From JAWKUK01 sp964402175 (lineage in GTDB: Bacteria; Planctomycetota; UBA1135; GCA-002686595), in the NCBI GenBank assembly GCA_964402175.1, contig CAYOBN010000003.1:99769-163768 (forward strand): 64,000 bases of DNA, read 5' to 3'. Numbering within the stretch: position 1 is the first letter of the stretch; every line of letters starts with the position of its first letter. This document shows positions 1 through 9,936 of the stretch, piece after piece. The translations under genes and the position numbers were made by a program. Under the pieces are notes generated by a model. It saw nothing but the letters and a program-made list of their open reading frames with translations, had not been told where the DNA came from and did not search any database.

Positions 1-1341
<1,341 letters not shown>

Positions 1342-1697
1342 GGTCCTCGCTACGTGGCCGGGCGCGCTGCGCCGTGTGGCCGGTTCGGACGCGTGAGGAT
1401 ACCTGAGAACCGGCGCGGCGACCTCTGGCGCCGGGCCCGCACCCGCAGCCCGCGCCGGGCGGGGTCGGCGCCGGCCGCGCGGGGCGCGTCGGACCAGCCG
1501 AGACTCAGGGGCCACGGAGGCCCACGCCCAGGCGTGCGCGGCCCGAGGGCGCGCGCGGCGCCCATCCACGCAGGACAGGCGCCAGCGGCAATGTCCGCCG
1601 AATCGAGCGCCCCGGTATCGGGGACTCTATGACGACGCAGCGAGCGCGTGCAGGAGCGCGGCTTTGCGGATCGAACGCTGTGGCTGAGGCTCCCTGC
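1342..1697. other. intergenic region between the NuoEF-like and DUF3857 genes
   Basis: This 356-bp stretch lies upstream of the NuoEF-like gene and downstream of the DUF3857 gene, both on the minus strand. It presumably carries the promoter of the former and the end of the transcript of the latter. I see no convincing terminator hairpin, repeat or RNA gene. Short open frames here have the arginine-rich composition of GC-driven noise. Confidence 0.4.
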
Positions 1698-4600
1698 TCA
1701 GGGCGCGCGCCGCCAGCGCAGCGGGCGGCGCAGCTCGGCCTCGAGCTCCCCCATGCGGGTCACGAACGCAGCCATTTCGGCCGTGTCCACCCTGAGACCG
1801 CGCAAGTGGTACTCCTGCTCGAGCGCGAGCTGCCCCGGGGTCGTCGCGTCGACCGCGATGCGGAAGTGTTGACCGGGGCGGCGCTCGTCGATCGCGAGCG
1901 GACCGCCGAGGAACTCGAGCCCTGCGCTGTGCACGATCCGCGCTCGCACACGGACCCGCACCATGGAGCGCGCCGCGAGCGGCCAGCGGCGCTCGGCAGC
2001 CCCGAAGCTGCGATCGAGGCCCAGCGGCAGGAACGGCGGATCCGCCTGCAGCTCTCCTCCGCGCTCGACGACGAACCGCGGCAGTGTGCCACTGAAAGCC
2101 AGAGTCAACCCGGGCTCGGGGTCGTCCAGTGCGAACTGCGCCGTCGCGATGTCGAGGCCGCGCACTACGGAGCCGACGCGTTGGCGCGCAAAGGCCTCGC
2201 GGCGCTCGGCGGGCGCTTCGCGGAGCTGTCGGCGCAGGATGTCGCCCTGTGCGCTCGTCACGCGGAAGGTGCCCGTGACCGTCGCGCTGCCGTCGTCGCC
2301 GATCGCGTACTCGACCTCGATCGCAGCATCGGAAGACGCCGCCATCTGGTGCACGGGCAGGGTCTCCTTGCGCCACCCATCCACACCGTGGACGAACACG
2401 GGCGCCCCCGCCATCTCGTCGGGGATCGCGCCGAATCGGAACCCAGGCGCACCCGTCGGGATGATCCAGATGGGCTCGCCGCTCGCATCGACGACGCCGA
2501 GCCGCATCGCAAAGCGGTCGAGCTCGCGCGTGTTCTCGAAGAGTACGACAGGCTCTGGGTCGAGCTCTGGCGCGAAGGGGCGCTCGATCACCGCCCATTC
2601 GAACGGGACTCCCGCCCGCGCATACAGCGCACCGAGCAAGAACAGCGGCAGACCCCGGCGCGAGGCCCAAACGGCCGCGGCGCGTGCGTCGCCGCGCTGT
2701 TCGCCCGTGCGTGTATCGAGCGCCGTGTACAGCGCTTCGGCCGTCGCCCGCGAGGTGTCGGCGCGCCGTTCGCCTACGAAAGCCAGGAGCTCCGCCTCGA
2801 GATCTGCAGGGATCTCCGTAAGGCCCGGCAAGCTCTCTTGCCACGAAAGCAACTCGCCGTCCAGTTCGTAGTCGCCGGAGTACGCCGCGATCGGAAGGAC
2901 CTCCGCATCGGAGGGACGCAGCGGCTCCTCGATCTGCTTCGGATGCGACGTCGACAGGATGTGCACGGTGCCCCCTTCGTACCGCACCTCTTCGTGCTGG
3001 CCGTCGAAGTTCACGAGGGCCAGCCGACCGGGCAGACCGTCGGGCACGTAGACGACCCAGCGCGACGTCGGGAACGCCTTCTCGAAGGAAGAGAACCGCC
3101 AAGAGCGCTGCGTAGGCGGCGCGCCGTAGACCCCTTCGTCGAACCTGTCCCAGACGAACTCGACGACGTCACCGGGTTCCAGCGCCGGCAGCGTCCATTC
3201 CCCGTCGACTTCGACGGGCTCGAGCTCGCGGCCGTCGCGCGTGAGCACGCGCGCGACGCGGGTGTCGTCCAGCACGTCGTGCACGTGCAGCGCCTCGGTG
3301 CCGCTCCGGTCGCGCGGGATCGACAGCGTTTGCATACGCGATTGCGACGAGCCGTCCGGAAAGAAGTACACGAGCCCCGAGTCGAGCGCTTCGACGACGG
3401 AGGTGTCCTGCACCTCGGCCGCCCGCGCGAGCGCTGCGGGCACGTCGGGACCGAACGCCGCGAAGAAGCGCTCGGCGCTGTCGGCATCCCCCAGCATACG
3501 CAGGGTCTCACGGGTGGTCGGATCAGCCGGATCGAGCTCGAGTTCGCGGCGGAATGCGGCCCGCGCGCCTTCGACGTCACCCGAGGCGAGGCGCGCGTCA
3601 CCCACCCGCCAATGCAGGTCGGGTTGGTAGGGCGCCGCGGCTGCGCGACGCTCCAAGAGCTGCAAGCGCTCTTCATCGCGACCGAGGTACTCCAAGATCC
3701 GGAGTCGGCGCGCGTCCCAGTCGGTCCCATCCGGCCGCCGTGCGGCCGCCGCCTCGATCCGCGCCAGCAACCACTCGAGCTGACTGAGGTCTCCAGCGCG
3801 CGCGGCGAGCCCGACCACGAGCTCGTACGCATCGTCGGCGTTTGCATCGAGCTGCAGCGCGGCGCGCGCAGCAGCGAGCGCGCCGACTTCGTCGCCCACA
3901 CGCCGGCGCGCACCGGCGAGGGCGCTGAAGCCCGTCGCGCGCTGTGGGTGCGTCGTCACGAGCGCCTCCAGCGCGATGCGTGCCAGGACGCCTTCGCGAT
4001 CGAGGCGCTGCAGGACTCCGATGCGGGTCGCGGCAGCCCCGAACGATGTCGGGTGATCCGCGAGCCAGGCATCGACGACCGCGAGCGCTTCGCGGGGTCG
4101 GTCCTCCGCGCTCAGCCGGTTGGCGCGCATGCGGCGCGCGAGGGCGGGCACCGGGATGCCAGCGCGAGCGGCCTCCCGCTCGATCTGGTCCAGGGCCTCC
4201 AGCGTCTGTCTCCGCTCGACCTCCTCGGGCAAGTGCGTCGACATCTCGAGGGCGGCGAGCCGCTGATGGAGCCACGCGACGCGCGCCACCCCGGCATCGC
4301 CGTCAGAGACGTCGGGCGCGGGCACCGCGAGCGCCTGGTCAGGGCGTCGCTCGACGAGCGCCTGGAACATCCGCAGCGCGGGCTGGAGAGCGCCGCCGCC
4401 CTCCGCGTCATCCCAGAGCGGCAGGCTGCGCACGGTCTGCGCGGCGGGCAGCGTGAACTTCAGCGTCCAAGGTGAAGCATCGGGCGCGTCGACCGCGACC
4501 ACCCGCCGGCCGTCCGGCTCCAGGAGACACGCGGCGATCAGCGGCTGCTCCTCGGTGACGATCCGCACCAAGAGGACGTTCGGCCCGGGTTGTACAGCGA

Positions 4601-5366
4601 CGTCGATGCGGAAGCGCTCACGCGCTCGCTCGGTGAGGGTCGAGTGGGCCTCGTCGACGACGAGCGCCCCGTTCCACCATGCGCGCAGCGCACCCGGTGC
4701 GCGCAGCTCGAGCACCGCACGCCCGCCTACGAGCGGCTCGCGCGGGGTGACGACCGCGACGGCGTACGTGACCCCACCGCTCGGATACACGACGTCACTC
4801 GGGCGGATGAACGTGCCGAGTTGACCAGCGAGCGCGCAGCGCCGCCAGACCCGCGGGACCGCGCCGACGGCGCCGTACGCTTCGCGGTCGGGCCAGCGCA
4901 GCACCTCAGGGGAGTCCGGCGGAGCCGGCTGTGCCGCGGGCGCTGGGTGGTCGAGCTCGCCGAACGGCCCGACCGCGTACCACGTATCGAAGTGGCCCAA
5001 GGAATCACCCCCGGCAGGCAGCTCTGGCGGCGCCTCGGCGAAGAGCGTCCGCAAGCGCTCGCGCTCGACGAGCGCCGCGAGCACCGTGCGCGCTTCCGCG
5101 TCGGCCAGGGTCGCAGCCAACACGGCCATGCGCCGCAGCTCATCGGCGGTCACATCGTCGAGCGAAGCGCTCAAGCGGTGCCCTGCGAGCAGGGCGAGCG
5201 GGTGTGCGGGTTCTGCTTCGAGCGCTGCGAGGAGCGCGCTGCGGTGCGCCGTCGAGTCCCCCGCGAAGTCGGCGGGGTGCGCGACGAGCAGCTCCGCGTC
5301 GAAGCGCTGCGCAGGTGCCAGGTCCCCCGCGGCGAGCGCAAAGAAGAGCGTGATTGCGAGTCTCAC
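1698..5366 (-). CDS. secreted DUF3857/TPR protein with degenerate transglutaminase domain
   Basis: This is a 1222-residue protein with an N-terminal signal peptide (LAITLFFALAAGDLAPAQ). Its order matches the upstream neighbour: an N-terminal region with WYAVGPFGE and a sugar-binding-like patch LRAWWNG, then TPR-like helices at about 350-630, a DUF3857 beta domain at about 660-780, and a region at about 880-1010 where a transglutaminase-like domain should lie. There the Cys-containing GDCKDK motif is replaced by RRGLPLFLLGALYARAG, and I see no catalytic Cys-His-Asp set, so it is probably a non-catalytic binding or scaffold protein. The start is GTG at 5366, which overlaps the upstream stop as GTGA, so translation is coupled. 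It is likely periplasmic or surface-associated; the function is unknown. Confidence 0.85.
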   Translation of the reverse strand: MRLAITLFFALAAGDLAPAQRFDAELLVAHPADFAGDSTAHRSALLAALEAEPAHPLALLAGHRLSASLDDVTADELRRMAVLAATLADAEARTVLAALVERERLRTLFAEAPPELPAGGDSLGHFDTWYAVGPFGELDHPAPAAQPAPPDSPEVLRWPDREAYGAVGAVPRVWRRCALAGQLGTFIRPSDVVYPSGGVTYAVAVVTPREPLVGGRAVLELRAPGALRAWWNGALVVDEAHSTLTERARERFRIDVAVQPGPNVLLVRIVTEEQPLIAACLLEPDGRRVVAVDAPDASPWTLKFTLPAAQTVRSLPLWDDAEGGGALQPALRMFQALVERRPDQALAVPAPDVSDGDAGVARVAWLHQRLAALEMSTHLPEEVERRQTLEALDQIEREAARAGIPVPALARRMRANRLSAEDRPREALAVVDAWLADHPTSFGAAATRIGVLQRLDREGVLARIALEALVTTHPQRATGFSALAGARRRVGDEVGALAAARAALQLDANADDAYELVVGLAARAGDLSQLEWLLARIEAAAARRPDGTDWDARRLRILEYLGRDEERLQLLERRAAAAPYQPDLHWRVGDARLASGDVEGARAAFRRELELDPADPTTRETLRMLGDADSAERFFAAFGPDVPAALARAAEVQDTSVVEALDSGLVYFFPDGSSQSRMQTLSIPRDRSGTEALHVHDVLDDTRVARVLTRDGRELEPVEVDGEWTLPALEPGDVVEFVWDRFDEGVYGAPPTQRSWRFSSFEKAFPTSRWVVYVPDGLPGRLALVNFDGQHEEVRYEGGTVHILSTSHPKQIEEPLRPSDAEVLPIAAYSGDYELDGELLSWQESLPGLTEIPADLEAELLAFVGERRADTSRATAEALYTALDTRTGEQRGDARAAAVWASRRGLPLFLLGALYARAGVPFEWAVIERPFAPELDPEPVVLFENTRELDRFAMRLGVVDASGEPIWIIPTGAPGFRFGAIPDEMAGAPVFVHGVDGWRKETLPVHQMAASSDAAIEVEYAIGDDGSATVTGTFRVTSAQGDILRRQLREAPAERREAFARQRVGSVVRGLDIATAQFALDDPEPGLTLAFSGTLPRFVVERGGELQADPPFLPLGLDRSFGAAERRWPLAARSMVRVRVRARIVHSAGLEFLGGPLAIDERRPGQHFRIAVDATTPGQLALEQEYHLRGLRVDTAEMAAFVTRMGELEAELRRPLRWRRAP

Positions 5367-8300
5367 TTCGTCACCTCCACATCGACGGTCTCACGTTGTG
5401 CTTCATCCACTTCGCGCGCGAGGCTCCGCAGCGCGCTGTAACGCGCCGCGGGCACGCGGTGCGTGCGCAGCTCGAAGCGTTCGCGAATGCGGACCTCGAC
5501 GGCGCCTTCACCGCGCTGGACTTCGACCGTGCGCTCGTACGACAGGTCTTCGTTGCCGAGGGACTTGGGCGCGGGCAACGTCCGCAAAGACGTACCGGGC
5601 GGCAGTTTGTGCACGAGCTCGGTCTCCGTGGACCACGGGACGTCCAACAGGAGGTCCGTCTTGCGCTCGGTCTCCGTCGCCACCGTCGACAGGAGCCGCA
5701 GCGGATCGAAGGTGCTCGGCAGCTCCAGCCCGCCGCCGGCTTCGCGCCCGATACGCTCGACGTCGGCCTCCAGCACGACCGTCACCGGCTGCCCGAGGTC
5801 TTCGTAGTCCGGGTGCTCGGCCGAAGCCTCCCCCGCGAGCGCGCCGAAGCGTGCGCTCATGAGGCGCTTGACGGTGGCCTTGCGCTCCTCTTCCCCGCCG
5901 GAGAAGAGCTGGCGCTCGCGTGGATCGAAGCGGCCCGTTGGTCGGCGCTCGAGCGTCACCTGCGGTCGCGGCTCGCGTGTCAGATCCACGACGGTGCGCT
6001 CGCGGAGGCAGTTGTCGCCCGCCGTGGTGAAGGGAATGCGCACCTCGTCGACGCCTGTGTCGCGCACGATGAGGACCTTCGCGCCGCGGTCGCTGTCGGG
6101 CAGCACCTCGAGGGGATGCAGCCGCGCGGTCCCGTCGAGGAAGAGCTCGGGCAGGCCCTCTTGCTCGGGGATGTAGGCGATGCAGTGGTTGAAGTGCGCG
6201 ATGAGGGCCTGGGTATGGTCCTCTTCGAACCGCCGCCCTTCCGCGCGGATGATGACGGGCCAGGCTTCGATGTCGACCACACCGAGCAGCGCGCGCAGCA
6301 GGATCGCTTTGTCCTTGCAGTCCCCGAAGCGACGGCTGAAGATCACCGGAGCGCTGTACGGCCGATACCCGTTGATCCCGAACTCCCACGCGTTGTAGCG
6401 GATGTCGGTCACGACGAAGTCGTAGATGGACCGCAGCTTCTCCAGCGGCGTCGTCGCGTCCGCCGTGAGCTCGCGCACCTTGTCGCGCATCTCGGGGCTC
6501 ACGGTGATCTCTTCACGGATCAGGTTCCACCACCAGCGGCCGAACTCCTGCCAGTTCGCGTAGGTGCTGGCCTGGATGCGCGGCTGCCACTCGACGGGCG
6601 GCGGCTCCAGGGACTCCGACCGGCGCGGCGCGAGGCCCTCTGCGCGCCAAGTGCGCTGCAGCGTGCCATCGGCGAGGCGCTCTTCGAGCGCTGCGATCCC
6701 TGCGGAGAGCGCCAGGTCCCCTGCGACGTGGAACGAGAGCGGCACCCCAGGCCGCGCGAGGACGATGACTTCACTCTCGCGAACGAGGAGCCGCGGGTCG
6801 GGCGCGAGGCGCGCGTCGAGCCCGACGTAGCTGCCGAAGATCGACGGGCGCAGGTCATCGTGACGCCACTCGAGGTCGACCACGTCACCCGGGCGCAGCG
6901 GCGGCAGATCGATCGTCAGCGCGCCGCGCATCCCCGTGCGACCGGTGCGCGCGCGCTCGATGCTGCCGTCCGTACGCTGCACGTCGGCGGTCAGGACGCG
7001 GATCTCCTCTTCACCGGGGAACACGCGGAAGCCCCGCTGGTCGAGCTCCTTGGCGCCCGCCTCCGTCAGGACACGCTCGACGATGCGGTAGTAGCGCCGC
7101 GACGTGCCATCGGGCGCGGCTTCGATGGCCGTGCGGAACAGCAGCACTTCGCGCGGGGCCGTCGCGTCGGCGACAGGCGGATCTGCGGCGCGGCGCGCGA
7201 GGACCTCCGCGAGCGACTCCTGGAACGCCGCGTGGAAGGGCACCGTCTCGCCCTCGGAGGCCTCGAGGTGTTCGAGCAAACGCTGCTCGTCCGCAGCCGA
7301 CAGGTCGAGCTCGAGCACGCGCCGTAGAGCCGCGCGCGCGGCCTCCTGATCCCCCGCCGCGAGCGCTGCCCGCGCGCGGGTCTGGTGCACCTCCGGCGCC
7401 TCGGGCGCCAGCGCCACGGCCTCGTCGAGCACCGCGCTGGCTTCACCGATGGCGCCGAGCGCCAGCAGCTTCTGCGCGGCGCCGAGTCGGCCGAGGACAT
7501 CCCAAGGGTCGAGCGCCAAGTCCTCGGCGAGGGTCGCGAGGACCTCTTCCGGGTCGCGCGATCCGCGCGCCAACCGTTCATCGAGCAGCGCGCGCCGCAC
7601 CGCGCCACGGTGGTCGGCGGCGACGGCCGCCGCGCGCAGTGCGAGACGATCGGGATGCGCGGGGGGCAGCACATCGAGCAGTTCGACCGCCAGATCGGGC
7701 CACCTCTGCGTCTCGGACTCCGCAGCGAGCCGGCGGCGCTCACGCAACGCGAGCGCATCCTGCCCGAGGTCATCGTAGAGGTCTGCCCGCAACCAGCGCA
7801 GCAGGACGGAGCTCGGGTTCGCAGCGAGGCCCGCTTCGACGAGCTCCAGCGCGCGCAGCGCGAGCCCCTGATCGAACCATGCATGCAACGCGTACTGGCG
7901 CACGAAGGCTGGCCGCAGTCCGAACCGTGCCTGGGCTGCGCGCAGACGTGCGAGCCACGGGTTGACGTCCTCTTCGATCGTGAGCGCGCCGGGCACACGC
8001 GTCGTCGCGAGCGCCGCAAGGTGCGCGACGAGCGCATCGGGCGCCGCCGCGAGGGCGGCGTCTGCCGCCGCCGCCCCGGGGCGCTCCTTGCGGGGCGCCG
8101 TGTGGCCGACGTGATCGACAAATGCGCGCGCGACGGAGGCTTCGACGTCCGTGCGACCCGCATAGAACGCGAGCGCGCCGGGCCGCGGCACGAGCGCCTT
8201 CGGCGCGATCCTCCGCTTCGGATCCTCGAGCTTCCGCACGGGCGCTTCGGCGGGGCGCTCCGCGGCACACTCAGGGCGCAGCACCGCGCCCGTCGCCGCA

Positions 8301-9172
8301 TCGACGAGGCGAGCGCTGAACGCGAGCCCGACGTCCTGCGCACCGACCTTGAGGACGAGCTCGTTCCAGCCCGACTGCAGCGTCACACGCGCCGTGAATG
8401 CATCCGCCGCGAACTCGTGCTCACCGAGGGCATCGAAGAGGGGCGCGCCGTTCCACCACGCGCGCACCTCCTCGGAGGCGCCGACGAGCAGGAATGCCTC
8501 CAGATCACGCGCTGCGTCCATGCGCACGAAGGTGCGCGCGAGGACACAGGCTTGTTCGTCGTTCTGGACGAGGCGCCCCACGTGGACGATGCCGTCAGGT
8601 CCGAGCGGCGGTGTCGTCCGCCATGTGACCTCGCGCAGCTTGCCGTCGTAACGGGGAGCGTCGAGGTCCTTCTCGGCCGGGGTCGCGCGGGTCATCCCAC
8701 GGCCGCGCTCGTTGTCGAACGGACCGACAAACGCCCACGCGCCGAGCGGCGCGAGCCCTTGGGTCTCGCGACACAACCACGCGAGGCGCGCGGCGAGCGG
8801 CGCCGTCGCTGCGATCGGACCGGGCGCCTCGAGCAGGCGCTGGAGCGTGGCCTGGAATCGCCCGCGGTACAGCGTGTCGTGTTCGAGCGGCGTCAGCGCG
8901 ACCTGCGCCAGAGCCAACGCGGCCTCGAGCCGCGCCGCCTCGCGCACGGCGCTGGGAGTGCGCGTGCGCTCCCACTCGGCCGTGTGGTCCTCCATGACGC
9001 GGACGAGCTCGTCGAGGAGGTCCGGCAAGGCGCCGTCCGCCCAGCGCTCTGCGAGGCGCTCGAGCAGAGGATCCGGTCCGTCGGGAGCCACCGCTGGAGC
9101 GGCGCCCTGGGCGGGAGCTGGGCTCGGAAGAAGACTGCCGAACAGCAGAGCGGCGATGAGTCGCGTCGACAT
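5363..9172 (-). CDS. secreted DUF3857 and transglutaminase-like protein with TPRs
   Basis: This protein of about 1269 residues starts at ATG 9172, chosen because a clean signal peptide follows (MSTRLIAALLFGSLLPSPAPAQ). A longer in-frame extension to 9250 would place charged residues before it. Order: WAFVGPF/RAWWNG carbohydrate-binding-like region, TPR-rich middle, DUF3857 at about 690-850, and a transglutaminase-like domain with the catalytic Cys in RFGDCKDKA (about residue 952), His in FNHCIAY and Asp in LFLDGTA. Members of this class are secreted cysteine proteases or transglutaminases of mostly unknown substrate. The gene is coupled to the downstream paralogue by a GTGA overlap. An intact enzyme paired with a dead copy suggests that they act together. 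Confidence 0.88.
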   Translation of the reverse strand: MSTRLIAALLFGSLLPSPAPAQGAAPAVAPDGPDPLLERLAERWADGALPDLLDELVRVMEDHTAEWERTRTPSAVREAARLEAALALAQVALTPLEHDTLYRGRFQATLQRLLEAPGPIAATAPLAARLAWLCRETQGLAPLGAWAFVGPFDNERGRGMTRATPAEKDLDAPRYDGKLREVTWRTTPPLGPDGIVHVGRLVQNDEQACVLARTFVRMDAARDLEAFLLVGASEEVRAWWNGAPLFDALGEHEFAADAFTARVTLQSGWNELVLKVGAQDVGLAFSARLVDAATGAVLRPECAAERPAEAPVRKLEDPKRRIAPKALVPRPGALAFYAGRTDVEASVARAFVDHVGHTAPRKERPGAAAADAALAAAPDALVAHLAALATTRVPGALTIEEDVNPWLARLRAAQARFGLRPAFVRQYALHAWFDQGLALRALELVEAGLAANPSSVLLRWLRADLYDDLGQDALALRERRRLAAESETQRWPDLAVELLDVLPPAHPDRLALRAAAVAADHRGAVRRALLDERLARGSRDPEEVLATLAEDLALDPWDVLGRLGAAQKLLALGAIGEASAVLDEAVALAPEAPEVHQTRARAALAAGDQEAARAALRRVLELDLSAADEQRLLEHLEASEGETVPFHAAFQESLAEVLARRAADPPVADATAPREVLLFRTAIEAAPDGTSRRYYRIVERVLTEAGAKELDQRGFRVFPGEEEIRVLTADVQRTDGSIERARTGRTGMRGALTIDLPPLRPGDVVDLEWRHDDLRPSIFGSYVGLDARLAPDPRLLVRESEVIVLARPGVPLSFHVAGDLALSAGIAALEERLADGTLQRTWRAEGLAPRRSESLEPPPVEWQPRIQASTYANWQEFGRWWWNLIREEITVSPEMRDKVRELTADATTPLEKLRSIYDFVVTDIRYNAWEFGINGYRPYSAPVIFSRRFGDCKDKAILLRALLGVVDIEAWPVIIRAEGRRFEEDHTQALIAHFNHCIAYIPEQEGLPELFLDGTARLHPLEVLPDSDRGAKVLIVRDTGVDEVRIPFTTAGDNCLRERTVVDLTREPRPQVTLERRPTGRFDPRERQLFSGGEEERKATVKRLMSARFGALAGEASAEHPDYEDLGQPVTVVLEADVERIGREAGGGLELPSTFDPLRLLSTVATETERKTDLLLDVPWSTETELVHKLPPGTSLRTLPAPKSLGNEDLSYERTVEVQRGEGAVEVRIRERFELRTHRVPAARYSALRSLAREVDEAQRETVDVEVTK

Positions 9173-9256
9173 GGTGATACGCCGAGAGAAGGAGTGCGAG
9201 ACGCAGAGGGTACTGCAAGGCCGCCGGGCGGTGGGCGCGCCGCGCTCCATTGTTGG

Positions 9257-9262
9257 TACGTT
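9257..9262 (+). promoter_or_regulatory. -10-like TACGTT, 6 nt before GTG 9269
   Basis: TACGTT sits 6 nt before the GTG start of the YigZ-family gene and there is no Shine-Dalgarno. The spacing fits a leaderless transcript. This is inferred from position only. Confidence 0.45.
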
Positions 9263-9268
9263 CTACAA

Positions 9269-9877
9269 GTGTCCGTCACCCGCTACCGCACTCTGGCTGC
9301 GCCGTTCGGCTTCGAGCCCGAGCCGATCAAAGGCTCGCGCTTCATCGCGCGCCTCGGACCGGTGAGCACCATTGCAGAGGCCAAGGACTTCCTCGCAGAG
9401 GTCTGCGACGAATTCGACGATGCGAGGCATGTTTGTTTCGCGTGGCGGCTCGGTCCGGAGGGCAGAGAGACCCGCACCCACGATGCGGATGAACCCGGCA
9501 ACTCCGCCGGTCGGCCGATCTTGGCGCAGCTCGAGGGCCACGAGGTAACGGACGTCATCGCGATCGTCGTGCGTTACTTCGGCGGGACGAAGCTGGGGGT
9601 CGGCGGCTTGATCCGCGCATACGGCGGCGCGGCCGGGCAAGCGCTCGATCGTGCGCCGCTCGTCTGGAAGGACGTACGGGACCTCGTGCGGTGCCGCCAC
9701 GCCTACGCGGCGTCCGGCGCGGTCGCGCAGGTGCTCGCGACGTACGCCGTCGTGCCCGGGGACGCCGTCTACGGCGCAGATGTCGCGTTCAGCGTCCGTG
9801 TGCCGCGCGCAGAGCGCGAGGCATTCGAAGCCGCCTTCCGCGACGCGACCCACGGCCAGGGCGAGCTCAGCGTCTGA
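9269..9877 (+). CDS. YigZ/IMPACT family protein
   Basis: The 202-residue product matches the UPF0029/IMPACT fold: KGSRFIARL near the start, the conserved DADEPGNSAGRPIL block, and VRYFGGTKLGVGGLIRAYG. A shorter C-terminal domain follows. Bacterial YigZ proteins have no settled biochemical role; eukaryotic IMPACT regulates GCN2. The start is GTG 9269: no ATG lies near, upstream codons in frame read into the divergent promoter region, and a -10-like hexamer lies 6 nt upstream. The gene is divergent from the DUF3857 pair (97 bp apart) and convergent with the histidine kinase gene. Confidence 0.88.
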   Translation: MSVTRYRTLAAPFGFEPEPIKGSRFIARLGPVSTIAEAKDFLAEVCDEFDDARHVCFAWRLGPEGRETRTHDADEPGNSAGRPILAQLEGHEVTDVIAIVVRYFGGTKLGVGGLIRAYGGAAGQALDRAPLVWKDVRDLVRCRHAYAASGAVAQVLATYAVVPGDAVYGADVAFSVRVPRAEREAFEAAFRDATHGQGELSV

Positions 9878-9936
9878 CTCGGATCCGGAGGGGCGCGCCC
9901 GGCACCTCTATCGAAGCGCGCGCACACTGTCTCGCG

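Noticed and set aside
9890..9920. GGCGCGCC palindrome as a terminator between yigZ and the kinase gene
   Set aside because: The stem is 4 bp per side without a loop; such palindromes are common at this GC content.
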